In this document: piece after piece, positions 1-7,784 of the stretch
Layout of the letters: each line of letters starts with the position of its first letter
Numbering within the stretch: the stretch's first letter is position 1
Assembly: GCA_904420095.1 (NCBI GenBank)
Contig: CAJFUB010000003.1
Coordinates: 1 to 64,000 of the forward strand
Source: an uncultured Clostridia bacterium
Lineage (GTDB): Bacteria; Bacillota; Clostridia; UBA1212; UBA1255
DNA: 64,000 nucleotides
Direction of reading: 5' to 3'
The notes under the pieces: generated by a model
Databases searched by the model: none
Seen by the model: only the letters and a program-made list of their open reading frames with translations
Told to the model about the DNA's origin: nothing
Position numbers and translations under genes: made by a program

Positions 1-32
1 CTCTCATTCTAACAGCTTTGGCAACGATGCGG

Positions 33-56
33 AAAAAAACACGGCTGGCTGCCGTG
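33..56 (-). terminator. Hairpin with T-run on the minus strand
   Basis: The stem CACGGC (40-45) pairs with GCCGTG (51-56) around a 5-base loop, and seven A's at 33-39 become a T-run when read on the minus strand. It has the form of an intrinsic terminator for leftward transcription, but no leftward gene is seen immediately to its right, so its role is unclear. Confidence 0.35.
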
Positions 57-96
57 CCTTATCCCGTAAATATATTGTAATAGGAGGGCTTCTGCC

Positions 97-960
97 GTGA
101 AAATCAGTACGTGCACCGAATGCGCTTGCCGCCGTCTTCCGACCTCGGAGGCAATGCGCCTGCTGGCTGCCGCGGGCTTTGCATTCGTGGATTACGAGCG
201 GCCGTGTTCCGACTATCGGGCGTTTGGCGGACTCTATGCGGCCTCTGAAACGGAATTTCGCGCTTTTTTCGAACAAGAGCGGGACGCCATGGAACGGGCC
301 GGAATAAAGGCCTGCCAGGCGCACGCCCCTTTTCCGACCTGGACGGAGGACCGCGAGGAACAGGAATATATGCTGCGCGCCATCCAGCGCGCTGTGTTCG
401 CCGCGTCGGTTGTCGGGAGCCCATATCTGGTGATCCATCCCGCAATGCCGGCCGGCTGGACTCCGGATCCCGATCCGGAACGGACGAGAAAAGTCAATTA
501 TGAATATTTCAGCCGATTTCTTGAGGCGGCTCATAAGCATGAGGTGAAACTTGCTCTGGAAAACATGCCCGGGCGCGGCGTGCCGTGCGATACGGCGGAA
601 GCGCTCTCGGATTATATCGATATGATGCGGGACTCCTATTTCTGCGCGTGCATGGATACTGGTCATGCAAATATGAGCGGGATTGCCTGCGGCGAAATGG
701 CAGAGCGGCTGGGCCACCGGCTCCAGGTATTGCATATTCATGATAACGGCGGCACGGCCGATCAGCACCTTGCGCCGTACCTTGGGACAGTAGACTGGGA
801 CGCCTTTCTGCGCGCCCTGAAGCACATCGATTATCCCGGCGCGCTTAGCTTTGAAGCGACAAATTCCGAGCGCGTGCCGGCCGGGCTTCTTCCCGCAGCA
901 GAGCGATATCTATACGAAATTGGGCTCTATTTTATGCAGAAATTCAAAAAAATGGTCTGA
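97..960 (+). CDS. Sugar phosphate isomerase/epimerase (xylose isomerase-like TIM barrel)
   Basis: This is a 287-residue cytoplasmic protein of the AP-endonuclease-2/xylose-isomerase-like TIM barrel superfamily, whose members isomerise or epimerise sugars using a divalent metal. The expected metal ligands are visible: Glu155 in LALENMPG, Asp187 and His190 in DTGHAN, His213/His215 in the HIHDN strand, and Glu253 in LSFEAT near the C-terminus. The length is normal for the family. The GTG start at 97 is chosen because TAGGAGGG lies 8 bases upstream and no other start has such a site. The gene stands alone, and the next gene has its own promoter. The substrate cannot be read from sequence; inosose isomerase, hydroxypyruvate isomerase and ketose epimerase activities all occur in the family. 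Confidence 0.85.
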   Translation: MKISTCTECACRRLPTSEAMRLLAAAGFAFVDYERPCSDYRAFGGLYAASETEFRAFFEQERDAMERAGIKACQAHAPFPTWTEDREEQEYMLRAIQRAVFAASVVGSPYLVIHPAMPAGWTPDPDPERTRKVNYEYFSRFLEAAHKHEVKLALENMPGRGVPCDTAEALSDYIDMMRDSYFCACMDTGHANMSGIACGEMAERLGHRLQVLHIHDNGGTADQHLAPYLGTVDWDAFLRALKHIDYPGALSFEATNSERVPAGLLPAAERYLYEIGLYFMQKFKKMV

Positions 961-992
961 TAAAAATTTTTTGGAAAAATTTTTAAAAAGGG

Positions 993-1020
993 TTGACATT
1001 CCGTTTTCAGCCACTAGAAT
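993..1020 (+). promoter_or_regulatory. Sigma-A type promoter for the ABC exporter/DUF1854 operon
   Basis: TTGACA (993-998), a 16-base spacer and TAGAAT (1015-1020) lie about 43 bases upstream of the ATG at 1063. Confidence 0.7.
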
Positions 1021-1062
1021 ATAACTGCTAAAAACAAGAACCTCCGGTAAGGGGTGATTCGT

Positions 1063-3324
1063 ATGGATCAACATATGGAAATGCTGAAGAATAAAAACGT
1101 ATCGGAACGACTGGCAAACGAGCTGAAACGCTTCGAAACGGAAGAAGAACCGATATTGTTTGCGGTGATCGGAGATCTGTCCCTGAACTGCAGTTATTGT
1201 GAGACGATGCTCGCCATAACGAAGAACCGCACGATCGTCATTGATTCTTCACTGGAAGGCGGCGCCGCCGTATATCCGCACGCCGATGTCGAAAAGGCTG
1301 TGGTGAAAAGGATGTACGGCAACGCCGTTTTGAAATATACGGTAAAAGGCAAAGCGCTTTCCGTATTCCGTTTTACATATTCCGTCGCGGCGCTCTGTGA
1401 CACTGCGGCGGTGTTTGTAGAGCATATGCACGATGGGGGAGACCTGGCCGAGGAGCTGGACGTCGTTGCGGCGATGTATGAAAAGATGATGAACGTCTGT
1501 CCCCGATGCGGCAGAACGCTTCTGCGCGCCGGGGCGGAGTGCATTCACTGCCAATCCAAAAAGAAAATGGCGGGAAAGCTCTATAAATACCTCAAGCCGC
1601 AGATCAAGGTTCTGGTACTGTGCCTGTTTTTATCCTTCTTTACGACGGGCGCCCTGCTGCTCCCGCCGTATCTGACGAAAATGCTCGTAGACGAGGTTCT
1701 GCCGCAGAAGGATACTCATATGCTTGTGATTATCTCGGTTGTTCTGCTTGTCAGCTACCTGATTTTCCTGGTAATCGGCATCCTCAGGAACTATCTTCTG
1801 CGCGTCAGCGGCGATAAGATCGTGGCGGACATCCGGAATGACGTATATGAAAAAGCGCAGTACCTTCCCATGAAATTTTATGATAAGACATCGACGGGCT
1901 CCGTTATTAACAGGATCTCCGGAGATACCGCAACGCTGCAGTCTTTTATGCTGCGGATTACGCAGGAAGCCATTGCGCAGTTCGTGCTGATGATCGGCAT
2001 CATTGTTCTCATGTTTGTCATGGATTGGAAGCTGACGCTGCTGGCTCTGATCCCCGTCCCGATCGTAGTGCTCGGCGCGCGGATTTTCAGCAGAAAAATT
2101 TTCCCCTTTTATCTCAAAATCTGGCGGCGCTGGGCGGCGGTTTCCTCCGTCCTGACGGATACAATCCCCTGCATCAAGGTGGTAAAATCCTTTGCGGGCG
2201 AAAAGCGGACGGTAAAAAAGTTCGAGAAATATAATAACGAATGGCTGCGTGTCGATATACAGGCGTCTAAGATCGTAACCATTTTTCCGCAGACCGTATC
2301 CTTTTTTATCTCCTGCGGCACGCTTCTGCTGTGGGCGGTCGGCGGACAGTGGGTCATCAAAGGCACGGACAGCTCTCTGACGGCAGGTCTTCTCGTTTCC
2401 TTTTTGTCGTATGCGGGGACGTTTTACGGTCCGGTCAACTTTTTTGCCAATCTGAGCGACGCGTATAATCAGGCGCTTTCTGCAGCCGAACGGATTTTTG
2501 ACATTCTCGACGCAGAACCGGAGCCCGATTTCAATAAAGAAAACTGTCCTCCGATCCGGGGAAAAATCGAATTCCGGAACGTCAACTTTTCTTTCGACCG
2601 GACGAAGAAAGTCCTTTCCGACATCAATCTGACGATCGAGCCGGGAGACATTGTCGGCATTGTCGGAACGACCGGCTCCGGAAAATCCACGCTGATTAAC
2701 ATTCTGATGCGCTTCTATGATCATTATGAGGGTGAAATTTTTGTAGATGGGCATAATATCAAGGAGCTCAGCCTGGAATACTACCGTTCCAAAATCGGCT
2801 ATGTGCAGCAGGAGCCTATGATGTTCAGCGATACGATTTTCAACAATATTGCTTACGGAAAACCGGATGCGCATGTAGAAGAGGTCATCCATGCTGCGGA
2901 TATCGCAAATGCGCATGAATTTATTGCAAGGCAGCCGGACGGCTACGATTCCATGCTTGGAGAACGCGGAATCGGCTTATCCGGCGGAGAACGCCAGCGG
3001 ATTTCCATCGCGCGGGCCGTCCTGAAAAATCCAAGCCTCCTGATTTTCGACGAGGCTACGGCGTCTGTGGATTCGGAAACGGAAAATCTTATCCAGGAGG
3101 CCATCGAACGTCTGATTAAGGGCAGAACGACCCTGATGATCGCCCACCGACTTTCGACGCTTCGCAAAGCAAATAAAATCATTGTGGTCGATCAGGGAAA
3201 AATCATAGAAAACGGCTCCCATGAAGAATTGATGGCGCTGAAGGGCAAATATTACAAGCTCGTCGAGATCCAGTCGATGTCTGAGAAGATCAGGCAATCT
3301 AAAGAGCAGGAACATTTTGAATAA
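1063..3324 (+). CDS. ABC exporter (TM-ATPase) with N-terminal extra domain and zinc ribbon
   Basis: A 753-residue half-transporter. Residues 1-140 form a domain not found in ordinary exporters. A zinc-ribbon-like knuckle follows, with Cys146/149 and Cys160/163. Six membrane helices span about 175-460, and the ATPase domain is complete: Walker A GTTGSGKST near 535, signature LSGGERQR, Walker B LLIFDEAT and a switch His. ATG 1063 is preferred over GTG 1054 because AAGGGG lies 8 bases before it. The following gene encodes a DUF1854 protein. This ABC/DUF1854 pairing is a recognised one, annotated in databases as 'cyanophycin metabolism-associated', although no cyanophycin synthetase or cyanophycinase is seen here. 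It should export an unknown substrate as a homodimer or with a partner encoded elsewhere. Confidence 0.88.
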   Translation: MDQHMEMLKNKNVSERLANELKRFETEEEPILFAVIGDLSLNCSYCETMLAITKNRTIVIDSSLEGGAAVYPHADVEKAVVKRMYGNAVLKYTVKGKALSVFRFTYSVAALCDTAAVFVEHMHDGGDLAEELDVVAAMYEKMMNVCPRCGRTLLRAGAECIHCQSKKKMAGKLYKYLKPQIKVLVLCLFLSFFTTGALLLPPYLTKMLVDEVLPQKDTHMLVIISVVLLVSYLIFLVIGILRNYLLRVSGDKIVADIRNDVYEKAQYLPMKFYDKTSTGSVINRISGDTATLQSFMLRITQEAIAQFVLMIGIIVLMFVMDWKLTLLALIPVPIVVLGARIFSRKIFPFYLKIWRRWAAVSSVLTDTIPCIKVVKSFAGEKRTVKKFEKYNNEWLRVDIQASKIVTIFPQTVSFFISCGTLLLWAVGGQWVIKGTDSSLTAGLLVSFLSYAGTFYGPVNFFANLSDAYNQALSAAERIFDILDAEPEPDFNKENCPPIRGKIEFRNVNFSFDRTKKVLSDINLTIEPGDIVGIVGTTGSGKSTLINILMRFYDHYEGEIFVDGHNIKELSLEYYRSKIGYVQQEPMMFSDTIFNNIAYGKPDAHVEEVIHAADIANAHEFIARQPDGYDSMLGERGIGLSGGERQRISIARAVLKNPSLLIFDEATASVDSETENLIQEAIERLIKGRTTLMIAHRLSTLRKANKIIVVDQGKIIENGSHEELMALKGKYYKLVEIQSMSEKIRQSKEQEHFE

Positions 3325-3340
3325 AGGCGGGTGGAACGGA

Positions 3341-3829
3341 ATGGCAAGATTATATATAAACGGTGATGAAGTGCGTTTTACCAAAAGAGACATGTGCCTC
3401 GTCGACGCGGAATTTTACGACGGAAGGAGGTTTGAAAATCTGGAGCCGAGAAGACTGTTCCCCATAAGCGGTTTGACGCGGTATATCACTCTTTTGGATC
3501 CGGACGGAAAAGAAATGGCGATCATCCGCAATATTGATACGCTGATGCCGGAGTCGAAAAAAATAATTGAAGCCTGCCTGCGGGAATATTATATGATCCC
3601 CAAAATCAAACGCCTGATTGACTCGACCGAAAAATATGGTATCCTGAAATGGACGGTCGAAACGGATCGCGGGATGTGTTCCTTTGAGATTCGCAACAGG
3701 CACAGCGATATCAAAATGCTTTACGACGGCAGAGTTCTGGTGCGGGATTCCAACGACAACCGGTATGAGATCACGGACTGCAAGACGCTCGACAAACACA
3801 GCATGGCGATTTTGAACGCCGAGCTGTGA
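3341..3829 (+). CDS. DUF1854 family protein, partner of the upstream ABC exporter
   Basis: A 162-residue soluble protein matching the DUF1854 family: an N-terminal half with PRRLFPISG and a central segment ITLLDPDGKEMAII followed by an Ile/Leu/Lys-rich helix. The ATG at 3341 is used because AAAGGCGGG lies just upstream; a TTG at 3317 would overlap the transporter stop. It lies 16 bases behind the ABC gene and is certainly cotranscribed. Family members occur almost always beside this type of exporter, so a regulatory or structural subunit role is inferred. The biochemical function is unknown. Confidence 0.8.
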   Translation: MARLYINGDEVRFTKRDMCLVDAEFYDGRRFENLEPRRLFPISGLTRYITLLDPDGKEMAIIRNIDTLMPESKKIIEACLREYYMIPKIKRLIDSTEKYGILKWTVETDRGMCSFEIRNRHSDIKMLYDGRVLVRDSNDNRYEITDCKTLDKHSMAILNAEL

Positions 3830-3854
3830 GTATAATAAAAGAGGAGGATTTTTT

Positions 3855-4181
3855 ATGAAACTTGTTTTGGCAATCGTAAATAACGATGACAGCGCTGTCG
3901 TCGCATCCGCTCTTACGCAAGAGGGCTTCTTTGTAACAAAGCTTTCTACCACAGGCGGATTTCTCATGGTAGGAAACGCGACGCTCCTGATCGGAACGCA
4001 GGACGATAAAACGGGCCGGATTAAAGAAATTTTGAAAAAATATTGTTCAACGCGAAAACAGCTCAACAGATCCTCCAATTCCTTCGGAAAGGGTCTTGAC
4101 CGCGACGGATTGGGAGATGAGGTCGTCGTAGGAGGCGCCACATTTTTCGTTTTAAATGTGGAAGAATTTGAAAAATTGTAA
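3855..4181 (+). CDS. pstA: Cyclic-di-AMP receptor, P-II-like (DarA/PstA)
   Basis: A 108-residue protein closely resembling Bacillus DarA/Staphylococcus PstA, a trimeric P-II-like protein that binds cyclic-di-AMP. Shared landmarks are the N-terminal MKLVLAIVNNDD strand, the TKLSTTGGFLMVGNATLLIG block that forms the ligand pocket, and the C-terminal VVVGGATFFVLNVEEFEKL. The length matches the family. AGGAGG lies 8 bases upstream of the ATG, and the gene is 25 bases behind DUF1854. The downstream effector of DarA/PstA is not known in general, so its proximity to the exporter/DUF1854 pair is worth noting but proves nothing. Confidence 0.92.
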   Translation: MKLVLAIVNNDDSAVVASALTQEGFFVTKLSTTGGFLMVGNATLLIGTQDDKTGRIKEILKKYCSTRKQLNRSSNSFGKGLDRDGLGDEVVVGGATFFVLNVEEFEKL

Positions 4182-4205
4182 AATATAGCCGTACTGTGAA
4201 TTTTA

Positions 4206-4234
4206 TTGACAAAACGTTTTCTGAGTTGTAAAAT
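4206..4234 (+). promoter_or_regulatory. Promoter of secreted protein gene
   Basis: TTGACA (4206-4211), exactly 17 bases, then TAAAAT (4229-4234), about 30 bases before the ATG at 4265. The next surface-protein gene carries the same -35/17/-10 combination. Confidence 0.8.
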
Positions 4235-4264
4235 ACAGAAAAATACGTTTTGGAGGAATTACTT

Positions 4265-5026
4265 ATGAAAAAGAAACTGATCGCCTTTTCGGTTATCGCA
4301 GCGCTCCTGATCTCCATGCTTTCGATGAGCAGCGTTTTTGCGGCAGAAGAGCCGGTTTGGATCTGGAGGCCTGCGGAGGACGGATATGTAACCGACGACG
4401 GAATGGGAACGGGAGAGGACGCGGAGGACGGTTCCTATACGACCTTTACGACGGTGGAAGGAACCGTGGAAGGGTATTTCTATCCGGGCTCGGCCGGGGG
4501 GAATCTGACCGCGGGCGGCATGGACCCGATAGATACGATCGCGACCATTGCGCTTGTAAAATACAGAACGACGGTGCCGTCGTCCGTAAACGCCCAGTTC
4601 GCATGGCATAACGGATCGGCGCACGATTTCAAGAGCTTCCGTTACACGGGCGACGGCGAATGGCATTTTGCGATCGCGGATCTTACGACGGACACCGATT
4701 CCGGTGCAGGACCGTGGACGGATGCCGCGTCGATAAACTGGTTCCGCTTCGACTTTGCAAACAATATTGCGGCCGATCAGACGTATTCGGTAGACGTGGC
4801 TTATATCGCGCTTTTTGAAAGTGAAGAGGACGCGCAGGCATATGCCGAGGCGGACGGCGGAGCTGTCGTTCCGGCACCGGGCGAGGATGAGGATCAAGAC
4901 GGCGATGGAAGCGGCGGGACCGAAGAACCGGCGCCTCCGCAGACAGGCGACGTGAGCGTCATCGTTGCGGTTGCCGCCGCGGCGTTGGTTCTTACGATGC
5001 TTCTGAAGAAGAAGCTTGCCGCATAA
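4265..5026 (+). CDS. Secreted surface protein with C-terminal PPQTGD membrane anchor
   Basis: A 253-residue exported protein. A signal peptide occupies residues 1-27 (KKK, hydrophobic core, cleavage near VFAAEE). The body (about 28-200) is a beta-rich Asp/Gly-rich domain ending in a segment VDVAYIALFESEEDAQAYA that recurs, loosely, in the surface protein at 28882. An acidic Gly/Asp/Glu linker follows (200-222), then PPQTGD (224-229), a hydrophobic helix and a KKK tail. This C-terminus has the layout of a sortase signal but not the canonical LPxTG; it may simply be a membrane anchor. The ATG at 4265 is fixed by GGAGG 8 bases upstream. The ligand is unknown; a carbohydrate-binding-type fold is a guess. 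Confidence 0.8.
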   Translation: MKKKLIAFSVIAALLISMLSMSSVFAAEEPVWIWRPAEDGYVTDDGMGTGEDAEDGSYTTFTTVEGTVEGYFYPGSAGGNLTAGGMDPIDTIATIALVKYRTTVPSSVNAQFAWHNGSAHDFKSFRYTGDGEWHFAIADLTTDTDSGAGPWTDAASINWFRFDFANNIAADQTYSVDVAYIALFESEEDAQAYAEADGGAVVPAPGEDEDQDGDGSGGTEEPAPPQTGDVSVIVAVAAAALVLTMLLKKKLAA

Positions 5027-5033
5027 GCTTTTT

Positions 5034-5058
5034 CTTTTCCGGTGCGAAGCCGGAAAAG
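5034..5058. terminator. Hairpin between the two surface-protein genes
   Basis: CTTTTCCGG (5034-5042) pairs with CCGGAAAAG (5050-5058) around a 7-base loop, 8 bases after the stop codon at 5026. No T-run follows on the plus strand, so it is either a weak terminator or an mRNA 3'-end stabiliser. Confidence 0.45.
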
Positions 5059-5072
5059 CCGCTTGAAAAATA

Positions 5073-5101
5073 TTGACAAATTATTTCTTACGGATTAAAA
5101 T
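5073..5101 (+). promoter_or_regulatory. Promoter of second secreted protein gene
   Basis: TTGACA (5073-5078), 17 bases, TAAAAT (5096-5101). Same elements and spacing as the promoter at 4206. Confidence 0.78.
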
Positions 5102-5158
5102 TAAATGCCTTGAGTATAAGTGTTATTATACAAATATTTCATTTGGGAGGTTAAAGAA

Positions 5159-5911
5159 ATGAAAAAACTAATTGCTTTGGTGATTTCCTGTGTTCTGGCG
5201 CTGTCGGCCTTTCTTCTGCCGGCTGCCGCCGCGGGCGATCTGGAGATTGACTTTTCCACGCTGGATACGAGCAAAAAGGGATCACAGACAACGATTCATG
5301 TGTTTTCGCCTGCCGGATACACGGATACGGTCATCCAGTTCGGAGGACCGGAAAACTATGTCAGCCTCGGCGAGATCGATCTCAGTCAGTACGGCTCCGT
5401 TACCATTGAGTACGGGGCGGACATGAATGCGGTATTTGAAAGCAGCGACGGTACGATGTCCTATGTGGCGCTGACGTCGTACGAGGGCCCGATCGCGGAG
5501 CTGAAGGATGGCGACGAGGTCTACACGCTGGTTGACGGCGTCGATATTATCGGCCAGGGCGAGTTGGAAGAAGTGACCGGAAACTGGGCGGGAGGAAGCA
5601 ATACGCTGACCTTCGAGTTCAATACGAATTATAATGGGGAAGTCTTCCTTTCTCAGCTACCTGCACGGGATCTGGGAATCGACGAACCGTACGGAAGAGG
5701 CGACGGAATTGCGATTACCAGCATTACGTTCCATGAAAAGGAAGGCGGCACGACAGAACCTTCGGATCCTTCCGAGCCGTCTACGCCTTCGGATCCTTCG
5801 GATCCTTCGGACGAGACTCCTCCGGAGACGGGCGACGCCCATATTATCTTTGCCGTTGCGGCAGCTGGAATTGCTCTGACGGTACTGATCCGTAAGAAAG
5901 TTACGGTATAA
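5159..5911 (+). CDS. Secreted surface protein with PPETGD anchor and Pro/Ser/Asp linker
   Basis: A 250-residue exported protein. The signal peptide is at 1-25 (cleavage near AAAAGD) and a beta-rich domain fills about 26-195. A linker built from repeats of SDP and SEP (200-218) is followed by PPETGD (221-226), a hydrophobic helix and an RKK tail. The C-terminal region closely parallels the preceding gene (PPQTGD plus helix), so the two share an anchoring mode although their exposed domains differ. GGGAGG 8 bases upstream selects the ATG at 5159 over the upstream in-frame ATG at 5120. The gene has its own promoter and a strong terminator, so it is monocistronic. Function of the exposed domain unknown. 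Confidence 0.8.
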   Translation: MKKLIALVISCVLALSAFLLPAAAAGDLEIDFSTLDTSKKGSQTTIHVFSPAGYTDTVIQFGGPENYVSLGEIDLSQYGSVTIEYGADMNAVFESSDGTMSYVALTSYEGPIAELKDGDEVYTLVDGVDIIGQGELEEVTGNWAGGSNTLTFEFNTNYNGEVFLSQLPARDLGIDEPYGRGDGIAITSITFHEKEGGTTEPSDPSEPSTPSDPSDPSDETPPETGDAHIIFAVAAAGIALTVLIRKKVTV

Positions 5912-5929
5912 CAATTTTAATGAAATTGG

Positions 5930-5959
5930 AATCCCGGCCGATTGCGGCCGGGATTTTTT
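5930..5959 (+). terminator. Intrinsic terminator after the PPETGD protein gene
   Basis: AATCCCGGCCG (5930-5940) pairs perfectly with CGGCCGGGATT (5945-5955) around a 4-base loop, followed by a T-run to 5959. Confidence 0.92.
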
Positions 5960-5979
5960 ATATTACCCAGATGAAATTT

Positions 5980-6007
5980 TTGAAAAAGCATGATATACTG
6001 ATACAAT
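5980..6007 (+). promoter_or_regulatory. Probable promoter of GH2 gene
   Basis: TTGAAA (5980-5985), 16 bases, TACAAT (6002-6007), 35 bases before the ATG at 6043. Confidence 0.55.
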
Positions 6008-6042
6008 CAAATTACTATTTGACAGAAAGAAGTGAATACAAT

Positions 6043-7764
6043 ATGAGTACGATTTTCAGACCGGAGCATCCGAATCCGCAGTTTATGCGGAAGCAGTGGA
6101 TGAATTTAAACGGAACGTGGCAGTTCGAGAAGGATATGGGAAGAAGTGGAAAGGCAAAGGGCTATATGGAGGAGGATCATGAGCTGGCCGAAACGATCTG
6201 CGTCCCGTTTTGCCCGGAGAGCCGGCTATCCGGAATTGAATATAGAGATTTTATACCGGCAGTATGGTATAAGAGGCGCTTTTGCCTTACAGAGGAGCAG
6301 ACGAAGGGAAACCGTGTGAGGCTGCAGATCGGCGCGTGCGATTATTTTACCGAGGTATGGATCAACGGCGTATTGGCAGGACACCATAAGGGCGGCTATT
6401 CCTCCTTTTCGTTTGACATTACGGACATGATTCGGACGGGAGAGAATACGATTACCGTATATGCCGAGGATGATACGCGGAATCCGATGATTCCGAGCGG
6501 GAAGCAGTCGCACGAGTATGCGTCGTTCGGATGCTTTTACACGAGAACGACGGGAATTTGGCAGACCGTATGGCTGGAATTTGCCCCGGAAGCACAAATA
6601 CAGAGCTTTCGGTTTTATCCCGATATCCGAAGGGGAACGGTATCGCTTGCCGCGCAGTTCGAGGGGACTGCGGATTTTACAGCGGAAATTTCCTACCGGG
6701 GAAAGCCTATGGGAGAGATCGTCTGCCCGTCCTGCGAGGGCTTCCGCATATTTACTGTTCCATTAAAAGAAATCCATTTGTGGGAACCGGGCTGCGGCCG
6801 TTTATATGACATCACAATGCGCTTCGGACGCGACGAGGTGCAGAGCTATTTCGGGCTGCGCGAGATTGCGCTGAGCGGACGGAAGCTTCTGCTCAACGGA
6901 AGATCTGTTTTTCAAAGGCTTGTATTGGATCAGGGGTTTTATCCGGACGGCATCTATACGGCGCCGGACGATGCGGCGCTGAAGCGGGACATCGAGCTTT
7001 CCATGCAGGCTGGCTTTAACGGAGCGAGACTTCACGAGAAGGTTTTCGAACCGCGCTTCCTGTATTACTGCGATCAGATGGGCTATCTGGTATGGGGCGA
7101 GTACCCGAACTGGGGGCTCGATCATTCCAAAAAGGACGCTGTTTATTCAATTTTACCGGAATGGACGGAAATTTTGAAACGGGATTTCAATCATCCCGCG
7201 ATTATCGGATGGTGCCCGTTTAATGAGACCTGGGATTGCGGAACTCCCGTTTCGAGGCAGCAGGACGACCTGCTCAGAATGGTTTACCGGCTGACGAAGG
7301 AAATGGATCCGACGCGGCCCTGCATCGATACGAGCGGCGTTTCCCATGTCGAAACGGATCTCTATGATGTGCATGATTATGATCAAAATCCGGAAACGTT
7401 TGCAGCGCGTTATGATGCCCTTCGAACATCCGGAACCTTTGAAGATCCGCATTATGCCGACCGGCAAAGGTATGACGGCAAGAAACCGGTATTTCTCAGC
7501 GAATACGGCGGCACCGGGCTTTCCCTGAAAGACGGCTCCTGGAGCTACGGCAGCGCCGCAAAGGACTGCGAGGAATTCATCAAGCGGTATGAAGGTCTTA
7601 CAAACGCGCTGATGAAGAATCCGGAAATCTGCGGGATGTGCTATACGCAGCTGTATGACGTAGAACAGGAACAAAACGGGTTATATACATATGAAAGAAA
7701 ACCGAAAATAGACATTGCAAGAATTCGTGAAATCAATACGAAAAAAGCGGCAATTGAAGAATAA
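6043..7764 (+). CDS. Glycoside hydrolase family 2 (beta-galactosidase/beta-glucuronidase-like)
   Basis: A 573-residue cytoplasmic GH2 enzyme with no signal peptide. Order: sugar-binding jelly-roll (about 20-180, with LNGTWQFEKD and VWINGVLAGHHKGGYSSF), Ig-like domain (about 180-270), then TIM barrel. The expected acid/base Glu395 sits in CPFNETWD and the nucleophile Glu487 in FLSEYGG, so catalysis should be intact. It is short for GH2 because it lacks C-terminal extra domains. The start at 6043 follows an AAGAAG-type site, whereas the upstream in-frame ATG at 5920 precedes the terminator and is not plausible. The next gene, a phosphohexomutase, is 20 bases downstream, so released hexose could be channelled there. 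The exact glycoside is not determinable. Confidence 0.9.
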   Translation: MSTIFRPEHPNPQFMRKQWMNLNGTWQFEKDMGRSGKAKGYMEEDHELAETICVPFCPESRLSGIEYRDFIPAVWYKRRFCLTEEQTKGNRVRLQIGACDYFTEVWINGVLAGHHKGGYSSFSFDITDMIRTGENTITVYAEDDTRNPMIPSGKQSHEYASFGCFYTRTTGIWQTVWLEFAPEAQIQSFRFYPDIRRGTVSLAAQFEGTADFTAEISYRGKPMGEIVCPSCEGFRIFTVPLKEIHLWEPGCGRLYDITMRFGRDEVQSYFGLREIALSGRKLLLNGRSVFQRLVLDQGFYPDGIYTAPDDAALKRDIELSMQAGFNGARLHEKVFEPRFLYYCDQMGYLVWGEYPNWGLDHSKKDAVYSILPEWTEILKRDFNHPAIIGWCPFNETWDCGTPVSRQQDDLLRMVYRLTKEMDPTRPCIDTSGVSHVETDLYDVHDYDQNPETFAARYDALRTSGTFEDPHYADRQRYDGKKPVFLSEYGGTGLSLKDGSWSYGSAAKDCEEFIKRYEGLTNALMKNPEICGMCYTQLYDVEQEQNGLYTYERKPKIDIARIREINTKKAAIEE

Positions 7765-7784
7765 TCAGATAGGAGATCGACAAT

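Noticed and set aside
4-825. Long open frame on the minus strand opposite the sugar isomerase
   Set aside because: It is fully antisense to a gene with conserved metal ligands and a good ribosome site, and its product is Arg/His/Pro-rich with no family features.
5757-5822. GATCCTTCG-type direct repeats
   Set aside because: They encode the SDP linker of the PPETGD surface protein and are in frame; no separate repeat element is implied.
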